Positions 11,711 to 24,385 of a DNA stretch of 64,000 nt are shown here, piece by piece. Within the stretch, counting starts at the first letter, position 1. Each line of letters begins with the position of its first letter. This DNA comes from Astrocystis sublimbata (Eukaryota; Ascomycota; Sordariomycetes; Xylariales; Xylariaceae): contig JAJNNY010000084.1 in assembly GCA_022453515.1 (NCBI GenBank), positions 61,466 to 125,465 on the forward strand. Reading direction: 5' to 3'. Both the position numbers and the translations under genes were made by a program. Under the pieces are notes generated by a model. That model saw only the letters and a list, made by a program, of their open reading frames with translations, was not told the DNA's origin and did not search any database.

Positions 11711-11944
11711 ATGGTCAACCCAACCCCCCAATTCTGGGCCGGACCCCTCCGTTACTGGCGCTGGGCCGCCCGCGAGCGCCCGGCCCTATTCTTCTCGTGC
11801 GTCATCGGCGGCGCCGGGCCCGTGATCCTCCTGACCGTGCCGCCGCTGCTCAAGCAGCTGGGCTACGAGCGCGCGAAGCCCATCCCCATGACCTATCCCG
11901 TGCCTGCGGGGCCAAGGAAGCAGTTGAGCGGATACGACGATTAA
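11711..11944 (+). CDS. nuo9.5: NADH:ubiquinone oxidoreductase 9.5 kDa subunit (NDUFA3-like), 77 aa
   Basis: Small supernumerary membrane subunit of mitochondrial complex I. It is a single exon starting in the context AAAAACAAAAATGG. The protein shows the family pattern: FWAGPLRYWRWAARERPALFF, one hydrophobic helix (SCVIGGAGPVILLTVPPLL, about residues 29-47), then PIPMTYPVPAGPRKQLSGYDD. The ending TYPxPxGPRK...GYDD is diagnostic of the Neurospora 9.5 kDa subunit and its homologues. No cleavable presequence is evident, as expected. It is divergent from WBP1. The identification is by recognised motif and size. Confidence 0.9.
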   Translation: MVNPTPQFWAGPLRYWRWAARERPALFFSCVIGGAGPVILLTVPPLLKQLGYERAKPIPMTYPVPAGPRKQLSGYDD

Positions 11945-12797
11945 GCGATTCAACACAGACAAACAAACGATAACTATGACTACTACTACTACTGCAACTA
12001 CATGAATTGAGACGAGTCGGGCTGGGCTGGGCTGGATCAAGTCGAGTAACAGGCGAGCAAGCATGCACCCACCAATTCGATACGCCCATGAGGGAAAGGG
12101 GAGGGAAAGGGAAATGAAGTGGGTTGGAAGAAGAGGATAGAAGCGACAACCAAGATACCTAGGAGCAGCAGTGATTCGGAAGCAGAAGCATCAGGATACC
12201 AAGAGACCGGGCGCAACTCAACTGAGCATTTCAGGGGGACACTGCGGAATTGTGGCACTGCCTCTTGTTGTACATATGGAGCGGAATCTAGGAAGATGTT
12301 GCTCGTTCATCCCTTCACTCAAGTGTGGAAATTCAAACAAAAAAAAGATTTCAAAGTTCAAACTTGTGAACGTGTTCACAGAAAGCGACATCAGTGCCAG
12401 TCATATAGGCAGAGGAAGTGACAATCATACCGTGCATTTATCATTGTCTGTGTCCTTGGTTTTTCTGTTCTGAATATCGCAAAGGCCGTAATCATCACGC
12501 TGTGCATGCATGTATGCACACGCAATCAATTGTTTCGAGTTCTTCATCTGTCCCATAGATCTTCCAACTCTCTCCCTCCCCCTCTCCCCAATAACTATCT
12601 ACCTTGCCCACCCATAGCATTTCTTGCCATGTCTACCTCATGACCATAGCCTGCTACCATCTCCCCCCCCAAACACCGTATCAGCCTCAGCCTCAGCCTC
12701 AGCCTCATCCTAGGCTCCTCACTCGCGTCCGAGATACCAAACGTAGGGTGCCTTGGTTTTTCTTCTTTTCGGGGAGGAATGGGATGAAAGGCAGACA
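11945..12797. other. Convergent spacer, complex I 9.5 kDa / BEACH protein
   Basis: About 0.85 kb of 3' flanks. It contains a short perfect hexanucleotide tandem (12681-12706, listed separately). No gene was recognised; the small open frames lack features. Confidence 0.5.
12681..12706. repeat. Hexanucleotide tandem repeat (TCAGCC)n
   Basis: Just over four perfect copies of a 6-bp unit (TCAGCC) in the 3' flank of the BEACH gene. It is seen directly; a simple-sequence microsatellite is the plain reading. Confidence 0.85.
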
Positions 12798-15700
12798 CTA
12801 TCTTTCCCTGTGTATCAAAGTCCATTCATACTACAAGTACACCCAAGTTAGTCATATAGTCACCGAAGCCACAAAAAGGGGAAGTGAGGAAAAGAAAACG
12901 AGAAAAAAACTTACGACCCGTCCATCATCATCCCCCGTATAAACCAACTGCGGCATAGCCGTGATGCACGTGATGGCCGCCTCGGTATTCATCCCCGTCT
13001 CGCTCCTCGGATCGACATGGTCCAGCCGTCTCACCAGTTCCAGCACCCACTTGCTGTTCTTGACAACCCTCTTCCAGATATTGACGCGCCCCCTCCGATG
13101 CCCCGTAAATATGAGGAAACTCTCCAACCACTCGTTGCCCGAGCCCCCTTCGTAGAACGCGCACGAGTGCACGTAATCGTCGTGCTCGACGCACACATTC
13201 TGGTCGAGCAGGAGCTCGCCGTTGAGCGTGTACAGCGCTACGTTGGCGCCCGAGCACAGCATGATCTCCCCCGAGACGTCATTGATCGAGGCGCATTCCA
13301 CAGGCCGATTGTTCGGTAGTTTGCGGATGAACTCGAGTCTGTTCAGATCCCAGAGGATGGCGTGGCCGTCGGCTGAGAGCGTGACGACTGTGCTGAAGGC
13401 CTTGGATACCGCGATCGTCGTGACGGGCGTCTTATGTCCGAACAGCGACGACTTGTGCACCAGCTCGACCGGCTTGCCGGACTGCCCCTGGATCGTGAAG
13501 ACAGAGACGACGCAGTCCTCGCCGGCCGTGATGAGCGTCTTGGAGTCGGCGGCCACGATGCACGAGATCTGCCCGATGTGCAGATTCTCGCTGACCCCGG
13601 CGCTCTTCCTGTTCTCGGTGCAGAAGAAACGCACGCTGTTATCTGCATACCCCCACTCTAGATACTTGTCATACAAAGGCGGCAGGTTCAGCCGGAAAGG
13701 AGAGGAGCAGAGCAAGCGATCTAGCTTGGGTGAGTAGATAAGGGATGCCACTCTCTCTCGGCTCTCGAGCAGCGGGTGGGGAATGCGAGAGAGCGCATAA
13801 CAAGAGGTATCCAATCTCTTAGCCGGGAACGAGGTGTTTTCCCTCATAGGATGAGATTTCATGAAGACTTGATGAGGTGTCTGGCCGAAATTGTGAATGA
13901 TGCTGGTTGTTGTGTGCCGCTCTTTCGAGTCTTCTATATCGTCAAGGTTCTTGGCCCCGTAGTACGAGAGATAGTGAAACACGTTAAGGTTTTCGATTGC
14001 TGCTTCGCCGCGCTGTTTGTATCCAAACACAAGGTCGATCCATTGATGTAGATTCTGGCTCACGTAGGGCGACTCCAAAGCTTCACGATGTTTCGCAATG
14101 AATATTTTAGGGTCACCCTTTGCCCATGGCGGCAATATGACATCGTTCACCTGGCCGCCGGCTCCTTGCCGGGTACCGAAATTGTAGCCATTGACGTTGG
14201 TCAAGAATTCAGGCAAGCAGAAGAACTCTGGTATTAGCTCTCGCACATCAGCGCCAGTGTCTTGGGACGCAGATCTCCAGGATCCCTCAATGGAGAAGAA
14301 GAGCCGGTCAGCATGGTCGAAGTTGCCGCCTTGCAGAAGGATATATGAGTGCACAAATGGGGGTAGGCGGATCAGGTAGGATGCCACAATCATGGCTGAT
14401 GAGTAGTGGGTTCCATAGTGGAATGGTGGAGGATCTCCCAACTCCGCAAGACTCTTGTATTTGGCACTATACTCGGCTTGCCGCCGCGCAGTCTGTGCAC
14501 CCATGGGTTTTGAGAGATCACGGAACGTGGTAGGATCTTCCAAGTTCAACTCTTCACTAGTGTAATCAGCCAAGATCCATGGGAAAACGGGGTATTGGGT
14601 TAGATCATTGAATGTCCGACCAGCCATGGTGTTGACAAGCATCAGGTAATGAAAATTGGAGATTTCTCCCCTCTGCCATCTGCGCATTATAGGGTTCCAA
14701 GGCGATGAATTAAAAATGTTGCCAAACTTAGAGCCAAACGTTTGTGGTGTCTCTTCAAACATCTTCAAGGACTCTAAACGCCACGCATCTTCAGGGTTCG
14801 GTAGCGAGTTTGGTCCAGCTGTGTGAGGAGTTTTGGAAGCTAATCGTTGGAATACCTCATCTCTCACTGTTGAATCTTTGGTTGTGAAAAGATAGCTTCG
14901 ACCATCCGTGAAGAATATTTCAATGGCGACATCGCGAAACAAAAACCGGCGCTTAGACACGCTAATAACATCTTGCCATCTCCAAGAACGGGATAATTGG
15001 GCGCTGTGGTCTGTGGGTCGCTGTCCATCCTGAGGTTTGGTACCAGTGATGATCTGCGAGAAGAGATCACGTTCATGTGCTGGCGCCTCCCAAACATTCG
15101 CAATTTCTCCATCGGCACATTGGAAGAAGTTGTCCATGATGTAGAGAGCATTTCTTCCAACAAGTAAAATCCCTTCGCATGCGTCAAGACCGATGATACG
15201 GGAAATGTTGTAAACTTGTTGAACGACGTCTCCTTGCTGCAGCCGCCGCATCACTCTTCGATTCTTATCTTCAAAATTGTCATCGGCCTCGTTGGGATCA
15301 TTCGGGTCATCGATCAGTTCATAATCATCATCTGGGACGACGGTTCCTCCCTCCACGTTGGAATCCAGCTGACTCTCTGTCGTGGACACATTCTCATCTT
15401 GGGTACCGTCGCCGCCGGTTCTACTTTGAGGAGCAGGAGACGATGCTGCGCTAATCGAACGAGTAGCCCTATTCGACGGTAAGGGGGGATTCGAGTTCAA
15501 TGCCGAAGCCGGCTGTTGGTCTGTGGCTCGGCGTTTAGGCTGGTACTTCTCGTGGGTCGACGAAGAATCGGGTAGAAGTCTTAACCTCATGCGATTCCTA
15601 CCCTCAGTCCGGTCGAGCTTCCACTTGATAGGATTCGCGTTGTAAAGTACGGCTCCCGAACGAGTCAAATCTTGGTCCATCTTAGAGTATGCAGATGCAA

Positions 15701-18700
15701 AGAAAGAGTAATCGTCGTTTTTATCTTGACCGGCGCGCTGATGTTTGAAATGCTCCGAGGCCCATATGGATTTCATCCATGCCGAGTTCTCCAGTTCAAA
15801 TCCACGCAGAACATGGTCACGTTTCCTGATTTCCAGGTGCCATTTTTCAAGCACGTCTCTGCGTTTTGAAAGCCTCGATCTAGCTCCGTCAGACGTACGT
15901 CGGTTTTCGGATGCGACAAACTCTTCCCATGTCCGGGAGATGCCACCCAAGAACAGCGAATCTAGGGCAGTTCGATGTTCATCGACCCATGCCACAAACG
16001 TGTCAGTGTCTAATTCTGAAAGTTTCTGGAAGTCCGCCGCTAATTCAGTGTGGTCTGCTGTCATGATGAGTCGGAATAGTGAGGCACATTCGTCAGGCTT
16101 CTGCACAAGCATAATGCGCCAAACATTGACGGCGATGACTCGAATTTCACGAGTGTCCACGAGCTTATTGTAGAGCTGGTACCAGAACAACCTCATATAC
16201 TCGTCATCCACTGAGAGGGAGTCCAACACAACCATCTGCCAATACAATATCTTGTCCATGGAGAGGTTCGTTTCAGTGTTGGTGGTCTGTGGGTCGTCCA
16301 TCTCAGACAGCCTGAGCAGGACCAACCTGAGGAAGCAGCTGCGGATTGTGGAAACCGCCTGGCTGCAGAGCCGGATAGTTTTCAATTTAGCAACGTCGGG
16401 CTTTTGTAGGTATTCGAGTAATAGACCGGCAAAATCAAGCATTGATTCAGTGCCATTCATGAACCAGCCTTCAAATACCGCCTCAACCATATGTAGGCAA
16501 AACCTGGACAGATTTAAGAGTACCTTGGGCTCACTGAGTGCTTTCCAATCCAGCTTGATCCTGCTAGTGACGTGAACAATGAGGCTCTTCAGTACATACG
16601 ACTCAAAGTAGGCATGGTGCTCTTGAAAACCAGGGGGTACCTTGAGAAAAAGTCCGAAACCTGAAAAGTCTTTCCGTTCAAATAGCTGGTCAACAAATAC
16701 GTCAACGACTAGCTCCAGTAGTCCCTCGAGTGCGGAGTACCCAATACTCTGTGATTGAATGGGTCTAGGGGCAAGAGTATGTCCAAGATGAGAAGAACCA
16801 TCCTTGGAGGGTTTGTCAGATGTAAGAAGCACAAATGAAGAAGCCTTGCGCAGTCGCGACCCGTTAGTGCGTATTCCTGGTCTTACAGCTGTTGGGTCCG
16901 CGGCACTAGATGTCCGGATTACAGGCGTTGTTTTTGACATGCCCAAAGGGCGAAGGATAACATCAGCCCCCTCAAATGTGAGGGCAGAATCAGAAGCCAG
17001 CTCGATCTCAGGAGTCACAGGATCCACACTAACGATAGCAGGATATAACGCGGATAGAAGCAATCGAACATAATCAGACGAAAGAGCAAAGTCTCTAAAC
17101 ACCGACGAGCGAGCATGAAGGTCTGCCAAGAATCTAATCACAGCTTGGAGAATTGTCGCATTGCCTGTGTTTCGGTCTAAGCCTGTTTGGGGTGTACCTA
17201 GATTGACTTTAGACAACCAGAATGAAAGATGATTAAGTGACTTACGCCTGGATTCAAGCTCTTTTTGGAGCGACATGGACCGTGAGCGCGATCTCGGAGT
17301 CGATGACGGCTGATCAGTTGGAAAAGGTCGCGTGGGCTCTAGGTCGCCCTGGGGCGAGTTGGGATCCTCCTGATTTCTTAATAGGTCTTTCAAACCGTGC
17401 TCTACCATCGAAATAATGATTGGCAAGGCATCAGGATTGACAACCTTACATGCCCCAAAGGCTTCAAGGAGGCTAAAGAAGTCAAGGTCTTTCTCGAAAT
17501 CGAATTCGGCCACATCGAATCCGAAGAGAATGCAGAAACAGATGGGCCATACTGTGGGTACATCCCACCATCTTTTGAGCCGATGAGCCATGATGTAAAA
17601 CCCACCAGTTCGGGCCGAGAATTTATGAATGTAGGATGAGCCGTGCGCTACCAGCAGTCGTGCAATAATTTTCAAACCATGAATGACGACCTCCGGATCC
17701 TCTTCGGTTAGAAGATATAAGAGCCACTAGTCCATCGTCAATATGCATCAACAGTTCCGAGTGCAAGGGATCAAATACCTTATTCGTCACAGTTTTAGCA
17801 AATTTGCGAACGATGGCAAGACTTCCCTTTTCACAAAGCAACTTGGTATAGACGTTAAGGATATTTGTTCCGATATCTCTCTTAAAAAGTGTACGTATCG
17901 CGCCATCGGCTGCTCTACTAGTTATGGTAGGTCGTCGTACCTGCACACTCACGGTACCCTGATCGATCTGCGAATTCGGTTTGGGAGTCCGAGGCAATGA
18001 TCGAGAGGGGGAATGAAGAGCATAAGTTATAAAGAGGGCTATGGAACGGTGTACCTCAGTATTGTAGCTGCACCTTACAAGTTGTTCGAGTGCATCTAAA
18101 AAGAAGGGGAGAACACTCTCAGAAAGGGGATCGGCCTTGAGAGCATCAAGAAGCCTCTTCACAACTCCTGGTAATCGCGATAGGTCAGCATTATCCAGTA
18201 TGAAGGGACTACGTGTAACTCACTCATTCGAAGTAGTCTCCGGTGGTTGTGATCATGATATTTGCTTCTAACAGCAAATGTCACAAATTGCTTGTAGTAG
18301 AGTTCTTGTACGATGGTGTTGCATTTCCTCCATGAGTCGAAGTCTATGATGAGAAGACGGTACGCGAGGGGGTTGATGATAATAGACTCCAAGGGATCTC
18401 TATGATTGTATCCTACAAATTCCAGCACAAGGCTGAGAAGCTGCAATGAAAGCCCCTCTCTTTCGGGGCCCTGAAGAATGAGCTTGTCTGTCACGGTGCT
18501 TTCTGCGTGGCTGACAAAACCAAGTTTGGTCTTCAGAAGGATGCTCAAGATCGCATACCCGCCGTCTCTCTCCATTGCCTCACTATTACGCCAGCTGGAG
18601 TTTATGCATCGAAAGACCATGTCGACAGCTCGGACGAGGGCATCGGCAGACGAGGCGCGCTCTATGAGTTTCAATGCTAGAGGAGTAAACCCGGCAAGAC

Positions 18701-20819
18701 GCCATAAGGCATCGTCGAAGAATTGTGGAGTAACCACCATCGGATCCCCGGCCAGGATGGCAACTCCATTCGAACGTAGGAGTGCATCATTGATGGAAGG
18801 CAGCGCGGTATTGATCGCTATCCCCGTGCCATTCTTCAACACCATCTGAACCAGTGTATGGGCAGGTCCGCGAGATAACGATCGAAAGAGTTGTGACTCT
18901 CCAAAGTGTTCTCGTTCCCGAAAGATGGATGAGGGTATTAAGCTATACAGAATGTGCTGCTCTGGAATCAAATGGCTCGCTCTATCCCTGATGACCTTCA
19001 TGATGTCAGAATCTTCCTTGCCTGTACTGACAAGTTCATTGCGCAGTCCTAAGGCTGCTGATGCTGCATAGGTCTGGAAACCACCTAGACAATCTTGATA
19101 GTTGCCCTGGTAGTGCACGCCAAGTCGACTCGGCACGGCTAGGAAGTCATCGCTCAACACATCGTCAAACAAATGGGCGCCCGCAAGGGACCATTTGGAA
19201 TGGATAAGACCACCGCCGACATGGCTGGACAGCTCGCGTGGAGTGCCAAGGAATGCTTGTACAGGGAGACTCTTGTGGCTGCTCGAAGTGAAGGAGGCGA
19301 AGCTTTCAGTGCTGCCATTTGAAGGGGGCGGCAACGCCGGATACGATGAGCGCAACTGTTCAATGAATTCCCCATTCACGTATAATGATGCCTTGCTAGC
19401 CGTCATGGTCTTTGGGCGTCGGTGGGCGATGGCGATATGATACCATTTATTTTCGTCAAATCGAAACCCTCGGAACCTAACACTTGGGCGTTGAGACGTG
19501 ACGGAAGTTTGCAAGATGAAACTGCGGGTATCTTTTTCGAGATATGCAAGAAGAAAGCAAGACTGGGTAGAGTCGAAGACGCCGAAGAGAGTAGTATGGG
19601 AGTCTGGGTCAAACTTGTCTACTCTGATCCAGGCAGTGAAAGTGTAGCCTGCAGAGGACTGGGGTGGAAACGGCCGGCCTAGGCTTGGCAACTCGATAGA
19701 CGAGTGCCCATGAAGAGACAGATCAAATTGGATAAAAGGGGCACTGCCGTACTTGCCAGCAACGTCCAAGCAGAAGTCCGAGGAATTAGCCGATGGATTG
19801 AGCAACAAGTGCTGGGCGTCTATGAGCTTGTTCATTCCAAGCGATATCATAGACCGACACAACGCTAAGATAATCTCTCTTTCAGCGGCGTTAACCGGCG
19901 AGCCCTCTTGGAAGGCGAGTGCAAGGAACCGAGACAGGATGCCAGTTTCGTGAAGGCGATATAGATTGATGCTCGAAACCGTAGCGATGGCTAGCAGGAT
20001 TTTCAAAACCAGTAACGATGCTACATTTTCCACAGCGGCCTGATCCCGGGGTACCGACTCCCAGAAATCCACGACGGAGCGAATCACTTCTGGATTGTGT
20101 AACGTCGTGGTAGAGACAACAGTTTCTTTGATCGCAGTGTCAACGGGAGACAAGGTATCCTGAGCGTCAGCATCAGTAGTTTGATCCGTATCTGTGTCCT
20201 CAGACTCTTGGGCCGTATCTTCAGATGGCCGAGCTACAGCAGCAGCAGCAGCAGCAGCTTCGCAACATATGCGGTCCAGGGCAGCATCATTCAAGGCGAA
20301 AGAAAACAGCTTTCCGAAAAGCTGGCAGCTCGTCCACAGATCCAGGTCGGCGCCACCTAAGCCGATACTAGCTATGATCTGTTCCAAGGCTTCCCATCCG
20401 CCACCCTCAACACGTGTACGAAAGTAGCGGCGATTGCCCGGGTGTCCTCGGAAGGCGGCGCCCAGTGTGCTGAGTAGCACGTCGAGGAGAGAGAAGAATG
20501 CCTCCTTCTCGCCATCGCTGCGCTTCTGTGGGTTATAGAAACCAGAGAAGGCCCGCAGGACTTCAAACAGGCGTTGGAAGCCGTGGAGGTGTCTGAAGTC
20601 GTCCTGGACGGGGCTCGGGGCACTGAAGGCGGCGAGATGCTGTTTGACTAGATCGACTTGGCTCACGAGGCGCTGAGGGTCTGGATAGCCATTTTCGGCA
20701 GGGGAGGATGTCGAAGCAGAAACACCATCGAGGAGACGTTGGAGGACTTCGGTGGCCTTGGAGGTGGCCGGCGCATTAGACGTAGATGTCGAGGATCGGT
20801 AGCGACTTCGAGCCGACAT
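12798..20819 (-). CDS. BPH1: BEACH/WD40 protein (Beige/LYST/neurobeachin, Bph1-like), 2609 aa
   Basis: Large scaffold of the BDCP family involved in vesicle traffic and vacuole/lysosome function. Exons on the minus strand are 18224-20819, 17779-18167, 12915-17726 and 12798-12830; introns are 56, 52 and 84 nt and all phases agree. The last exon supplies only 11 codons and completes the final WD repeat (GRV then YEW). The domains in order are: helical armadillo-like N-terminus; concanavalin-A-like lectin domain (about residues 370-560; QFDLSLHGHSSIELP, YTFTAWIRVDKF, NKWYHIAIAHRR); long linker; PH-BEACH (about 1820-1960); BEACH domain from about 1995 (MRRWQRGEISNFHYLM, NTMAGRTFNDLTQYPVFPW, LADYTSEELNLEDPTTFRDL); and C-terminal WD40 repeats from about 2330 (LFGHKTPVTTIAVS, ILWDLNRLEF, LVYTGDDDGRVYEW). 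There is a poly-Ala tract from a CAG/GCA run near 20238. The length matches fungal homologues. Confidence 0.93.
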
Positions 20820-23064
20820 GGCGACGGGCTACGGACTTAGGAAAATAGTGAAGACGGTAGGGCGGACAACAGATGTGGGTTCATGATATGCAGCTGTTGT
20901 CTGCCACTACCCCGGTGGGCTCTAGACTGCGGCTTGCATGAGAGGTCATCGAAAGACCGGCCGGTATCGTGGGGGAGTGTCTTTCTGGTGGCACTTGGTA
21001 GGATGGATAGCACGGAATGAGCACAGGCGATAAGTCTACAGGACAGGTATTGTGATGTGTTGCACGCTGGGGAGAAATTCGGCAGCGTTGTTCGTCGATA
21101 TGACGACCGGAATGAATATAGGGATCGAATTGTAATTCAACAAGACACGATTTGTCGTCGGTAAGCTGCAGCCTTGGATGAATCGACGACAGCCGTCTCG
21201 ACGCGAGCGCAGAGAATAGGTAAGGTTGGCAGTGCTCCCCTGTCAATGGCTGTCAATGCCTGTCTGCCCCTACGTCAACTGTAGCACGCACTACCCGAGC
21301 TGAGCTTAGCCTGCTTTGACCATTAGGTACCTCCTAGCCACTAGCCCTGGAGGGGACAGCTCCAGGGCTATTTCTGAGCTATTAGCAGCAAGTTAGCAGC
21401 AAGCAGCCTGCTGCGCCAAGCAAGGCCAGGCAAGTCGTGGGCGAGTGCTTGTGGTGCAAATTGTCCGTGATTGGTAGCGCAGCGTGGCAATGCAACAATA
21501 GCCGCGGCCCATTCGTCGTCATGCTCAGTGCCTTCTGAGAAACATGATTACGCGTTCGAGTACAGGAGGCAAATAGATTGTCCATAATGCCCAACATACG
21601 GCATACAATTTCGAACTTGGAAGAAGGCCACTGTACTAGGTTTTTTCGTACATGTACATAAATCGATGGAGAGGCCATGCCTGATCAGAAAACCCATTCG
21701 TGGGTTTGTCGCGAAAAATGTATTATGAGCGGTAGCATTGAACAGCCGCGACTGCATCCGATTCATGGGCTATATAACAACTTGAAAGTTCGGTTCGATT
21801 TCGGGTATTCTAAGTTGTGGTTGGTCACAGGCGCCTTCGTCAATTCAAGTTACCTTCCAATCTGGTTCCAAGCCTTGCTTTCCGATTGGCCACGCTCGAA
21901 TCATTAATAAGAAAATGGCTTTAACCAACAACCTGGAAGCTGTATGCTACCTCCAGTTCCAACACCAACCTATCAACAGAGCATCTTACCTGCACATACA
22001 CCTACCTACCTCAGACGCGCAGGTCGTTGCGCAAGTCGAAGTACGCCCACGGTGACTGAGGACTCAGAATACAAGAACTGGAGCGCACTTTTGCCACCTA
22101 GCAACTCTGTCCCTGTGTAGGCGACGAGGATGTCTGAATCTTTTTGGCACAGACTCGACCATGTCTTAAGATGCTGGAGCTGTTTAAGATATAGCTGGTG
22201 GTAGGTGGGGATTTATTTGGCCACCTCTCGATATTGAGGCGTTCCTTGTCTGCGTTGCAAACATGAAACAGGTTAGCAAAACAGCTGATGGATGGTATTG
22301 CCAGTCCGGAGGAACCTAAACGTTCGTTAGTTCTGGGTCAGATACCTATCGACCTGCCCCGTCGAGTTGTTGATATGCACACGTATGCGCGTGAACCAGA
22401 TGGATTGGGGCAAGTCTGTCACCTGAAGACGGCTTTCAGGAGCATATGAGCCATCTCAACCTGTTCGTAGATGGCCACATTGAACCACGAGACACATTTC
22501 TCAGACATAATGGCGGGCGGCTCCGCAGATAGTGAGTGCAGGGTGGGGCCAATTGTTCCAGTTAGGGGCAAGATCTCTCTGGGGTAGCACCTTGCCCAAG
22601 AGAGCTCCGGCAGGTACGTACCTTCTTCACAGTGAGAACACACGCGTACATACGGTACCTATTCGACCGAGACTCGAGGCGCCATCAAGGTGCCATAGTG
22701 CGTCTGGTGTGGAGTGTGGTGTGCAATGGTGTCATTGCCCTGTCCTCACTCAGCACATACCTGCATGAGCAATCCGAGCTCCTATCTCGCCTGCCATTGC
22801 CTTCAAGTGTTAGTGCCTTTGAAAGTATAACATCATCCAGGACCTCACGTAGAGACACTTGCAGGATCAGTGATGAGGTCGCTATTGTAGAAGGATGGCC
22901 AGAGGATTATGACATTAGCGCGAGAGCTCCTGCCTCGTCTGCAAGAGGATGAGACCTGTCGATCCGCGCAATTGCGCGGCCGGACGCCCGTCCATATTAC
23001 ATCGTGGTAGTTCTGCAGGGTCCAAGCTTGGGATGCGCCATCCATCTACTGTGTTTAAAGGTGC

Positions 23065-23081
23065 CGACCTACGGTAGGTCG
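23065..23081. repeat. 17-bp palindrome CGACCTAC-G-GTAGGTCG
   Basis: Two 8-bp arms that are exact reverse complements around one central base, inside the long spacer. It may be a binding site for a dimeric regulator; the function is unknown. Confidence 0.6.
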
Positions 23082-24167
23082 CGTACCAACTTGAAGGCGA
23101 CATACTATTATATCCTAATCTCGGGTCGAATCAGACAGAGAGCAGCAGCAGCATCATCCCGACTGGGGGCGAGTCGGGACTGCCTTCTGCACAGGCTTTA
23201 TCAGCAACGATATCGGCTTGTTGAGGTGCTGAATTAGGTGTAGAGCTTGGGGGAGCTCTCCACATTGGCAAGACGACATGGAAGCTAAGGTCAGGTCGCT
23301 GACTGGCGTAGGGGCTGAGGGTGTCTGAAACAGTGCATGCTGCATTAGGTACCGCAATAGTACCTGCTATCACGTGCGCCTAGCCTGCCCCAGTTCTGAT
23401 GATTGAGCAAGATACCAACTCGTCCTCTTCAGGGCTAGAATCCTACAAGTAACATAGTACCTAGGCATATAGCAGGAGGCTCGGCTAGGTCAGCATATGT
23501 AAAGCTCCAATACAAAACACCATTATAATATCTCTCGTGATGTACAGTTGCCAGACTCGCTAGGACATGGCTGCAGTTGGCACCATCGGCAGGCGAGATT
23601 GAAGAAGCTCGAGATGTGAGGCGGACAGATGTCCCTGCAAGAGGCACGGCAGGTAGGTACCTCGTCAATGACATGTTGATCTAGTCCGTCTGAGTCAGTC
23701 CACTATCCCTCATGCGGGTTAATGCATGCAAGCTCCATCCAGCCGCCAATCTAGCTGGGCGCGCCTACCCCGACTCGGCCAGAGAGGTTGCTGCGTCGTT
23801 GCACCGTGCTTCGTTTCCAGTTTTGCCCCGGCTGTGCCCTGGAGGTGCCTACAGGAGCCTCTGCAGTGTGCTGACATCAACCGGGCAACCCTGAGGGCTG
23901 GCCAGAATACTGTACCATTGGCACGGTATCAGATATCGCGCTAGCGTTCCCATACATTCCCGAGCTCCACCGTGCCAGGCCTCCTCTTATCAGTGGGCTG
24001 GCTGTGTGCGTCACCTGAACTGCTCCCAGGCCGGGGAAGGCAGCCTCGGACGGTACGCACTGGCGATGGGCATAGGTACTTCGGATTTGGCCTGCCTTAC
24101 ACCACCAGCAGTGGTACCCAGGCAGTCTAGCCGGGCCCTTTATCAACAACGCCTCCTCCGTCTGGAG

Positions 24168-24300
24168 CTTCGTCATCTTCCTTCCTCTCTTCTCTCTCTA
24201 TCCTCCTCCCTCCCCATCATCCCATCTCTAACATTATCATCAACCATCTCCTCATCATCACACCCATTGTCACCCATAGTATCACTAGTCTGGTCTTGGG
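24168..24300 (+). promoter_or_regulatory. Pyrimidine-rich promoter/leader tract of the subtilisin gene
   Basis: A CT-rich stretch (repeated CTTCCTC/TCTCTC/CATCATC runs) lies 90-220 bp upstream of the ATG at 24386. Such CT boxes are common next to transcription starts of well-expressed fungal genes. This is an inference from composition and position only. Confidence 0.4.
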
Positions 24301-24385
24301 CATTTCCTCTTCTCTAGACGGAGTCGCCGGTAGACCTGTCGTTAATTGATCGCAGCCGCGAATCTAACATAAACACACTTTCACC

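Larger units (their letters stand above)
20820..24385. other. Long divergent intergenic region, BEACH protein / subtilisin
   Basis: About 3.6 kb with no protein-coding frame that I can support; the longest frames are near 100 codons without motifs. It contains a 17-bp near-perfect palindrome (23065-23081) and, just upstream of the protease, a pyrimidine-rich tract (about 24168-24300) of the kind common in fungal promoters and leaders. No tRNA or rRNA was seen. A TATA-like element (CTATATAAC, about 21768) has no gene attached to it. Confidence 0.5.
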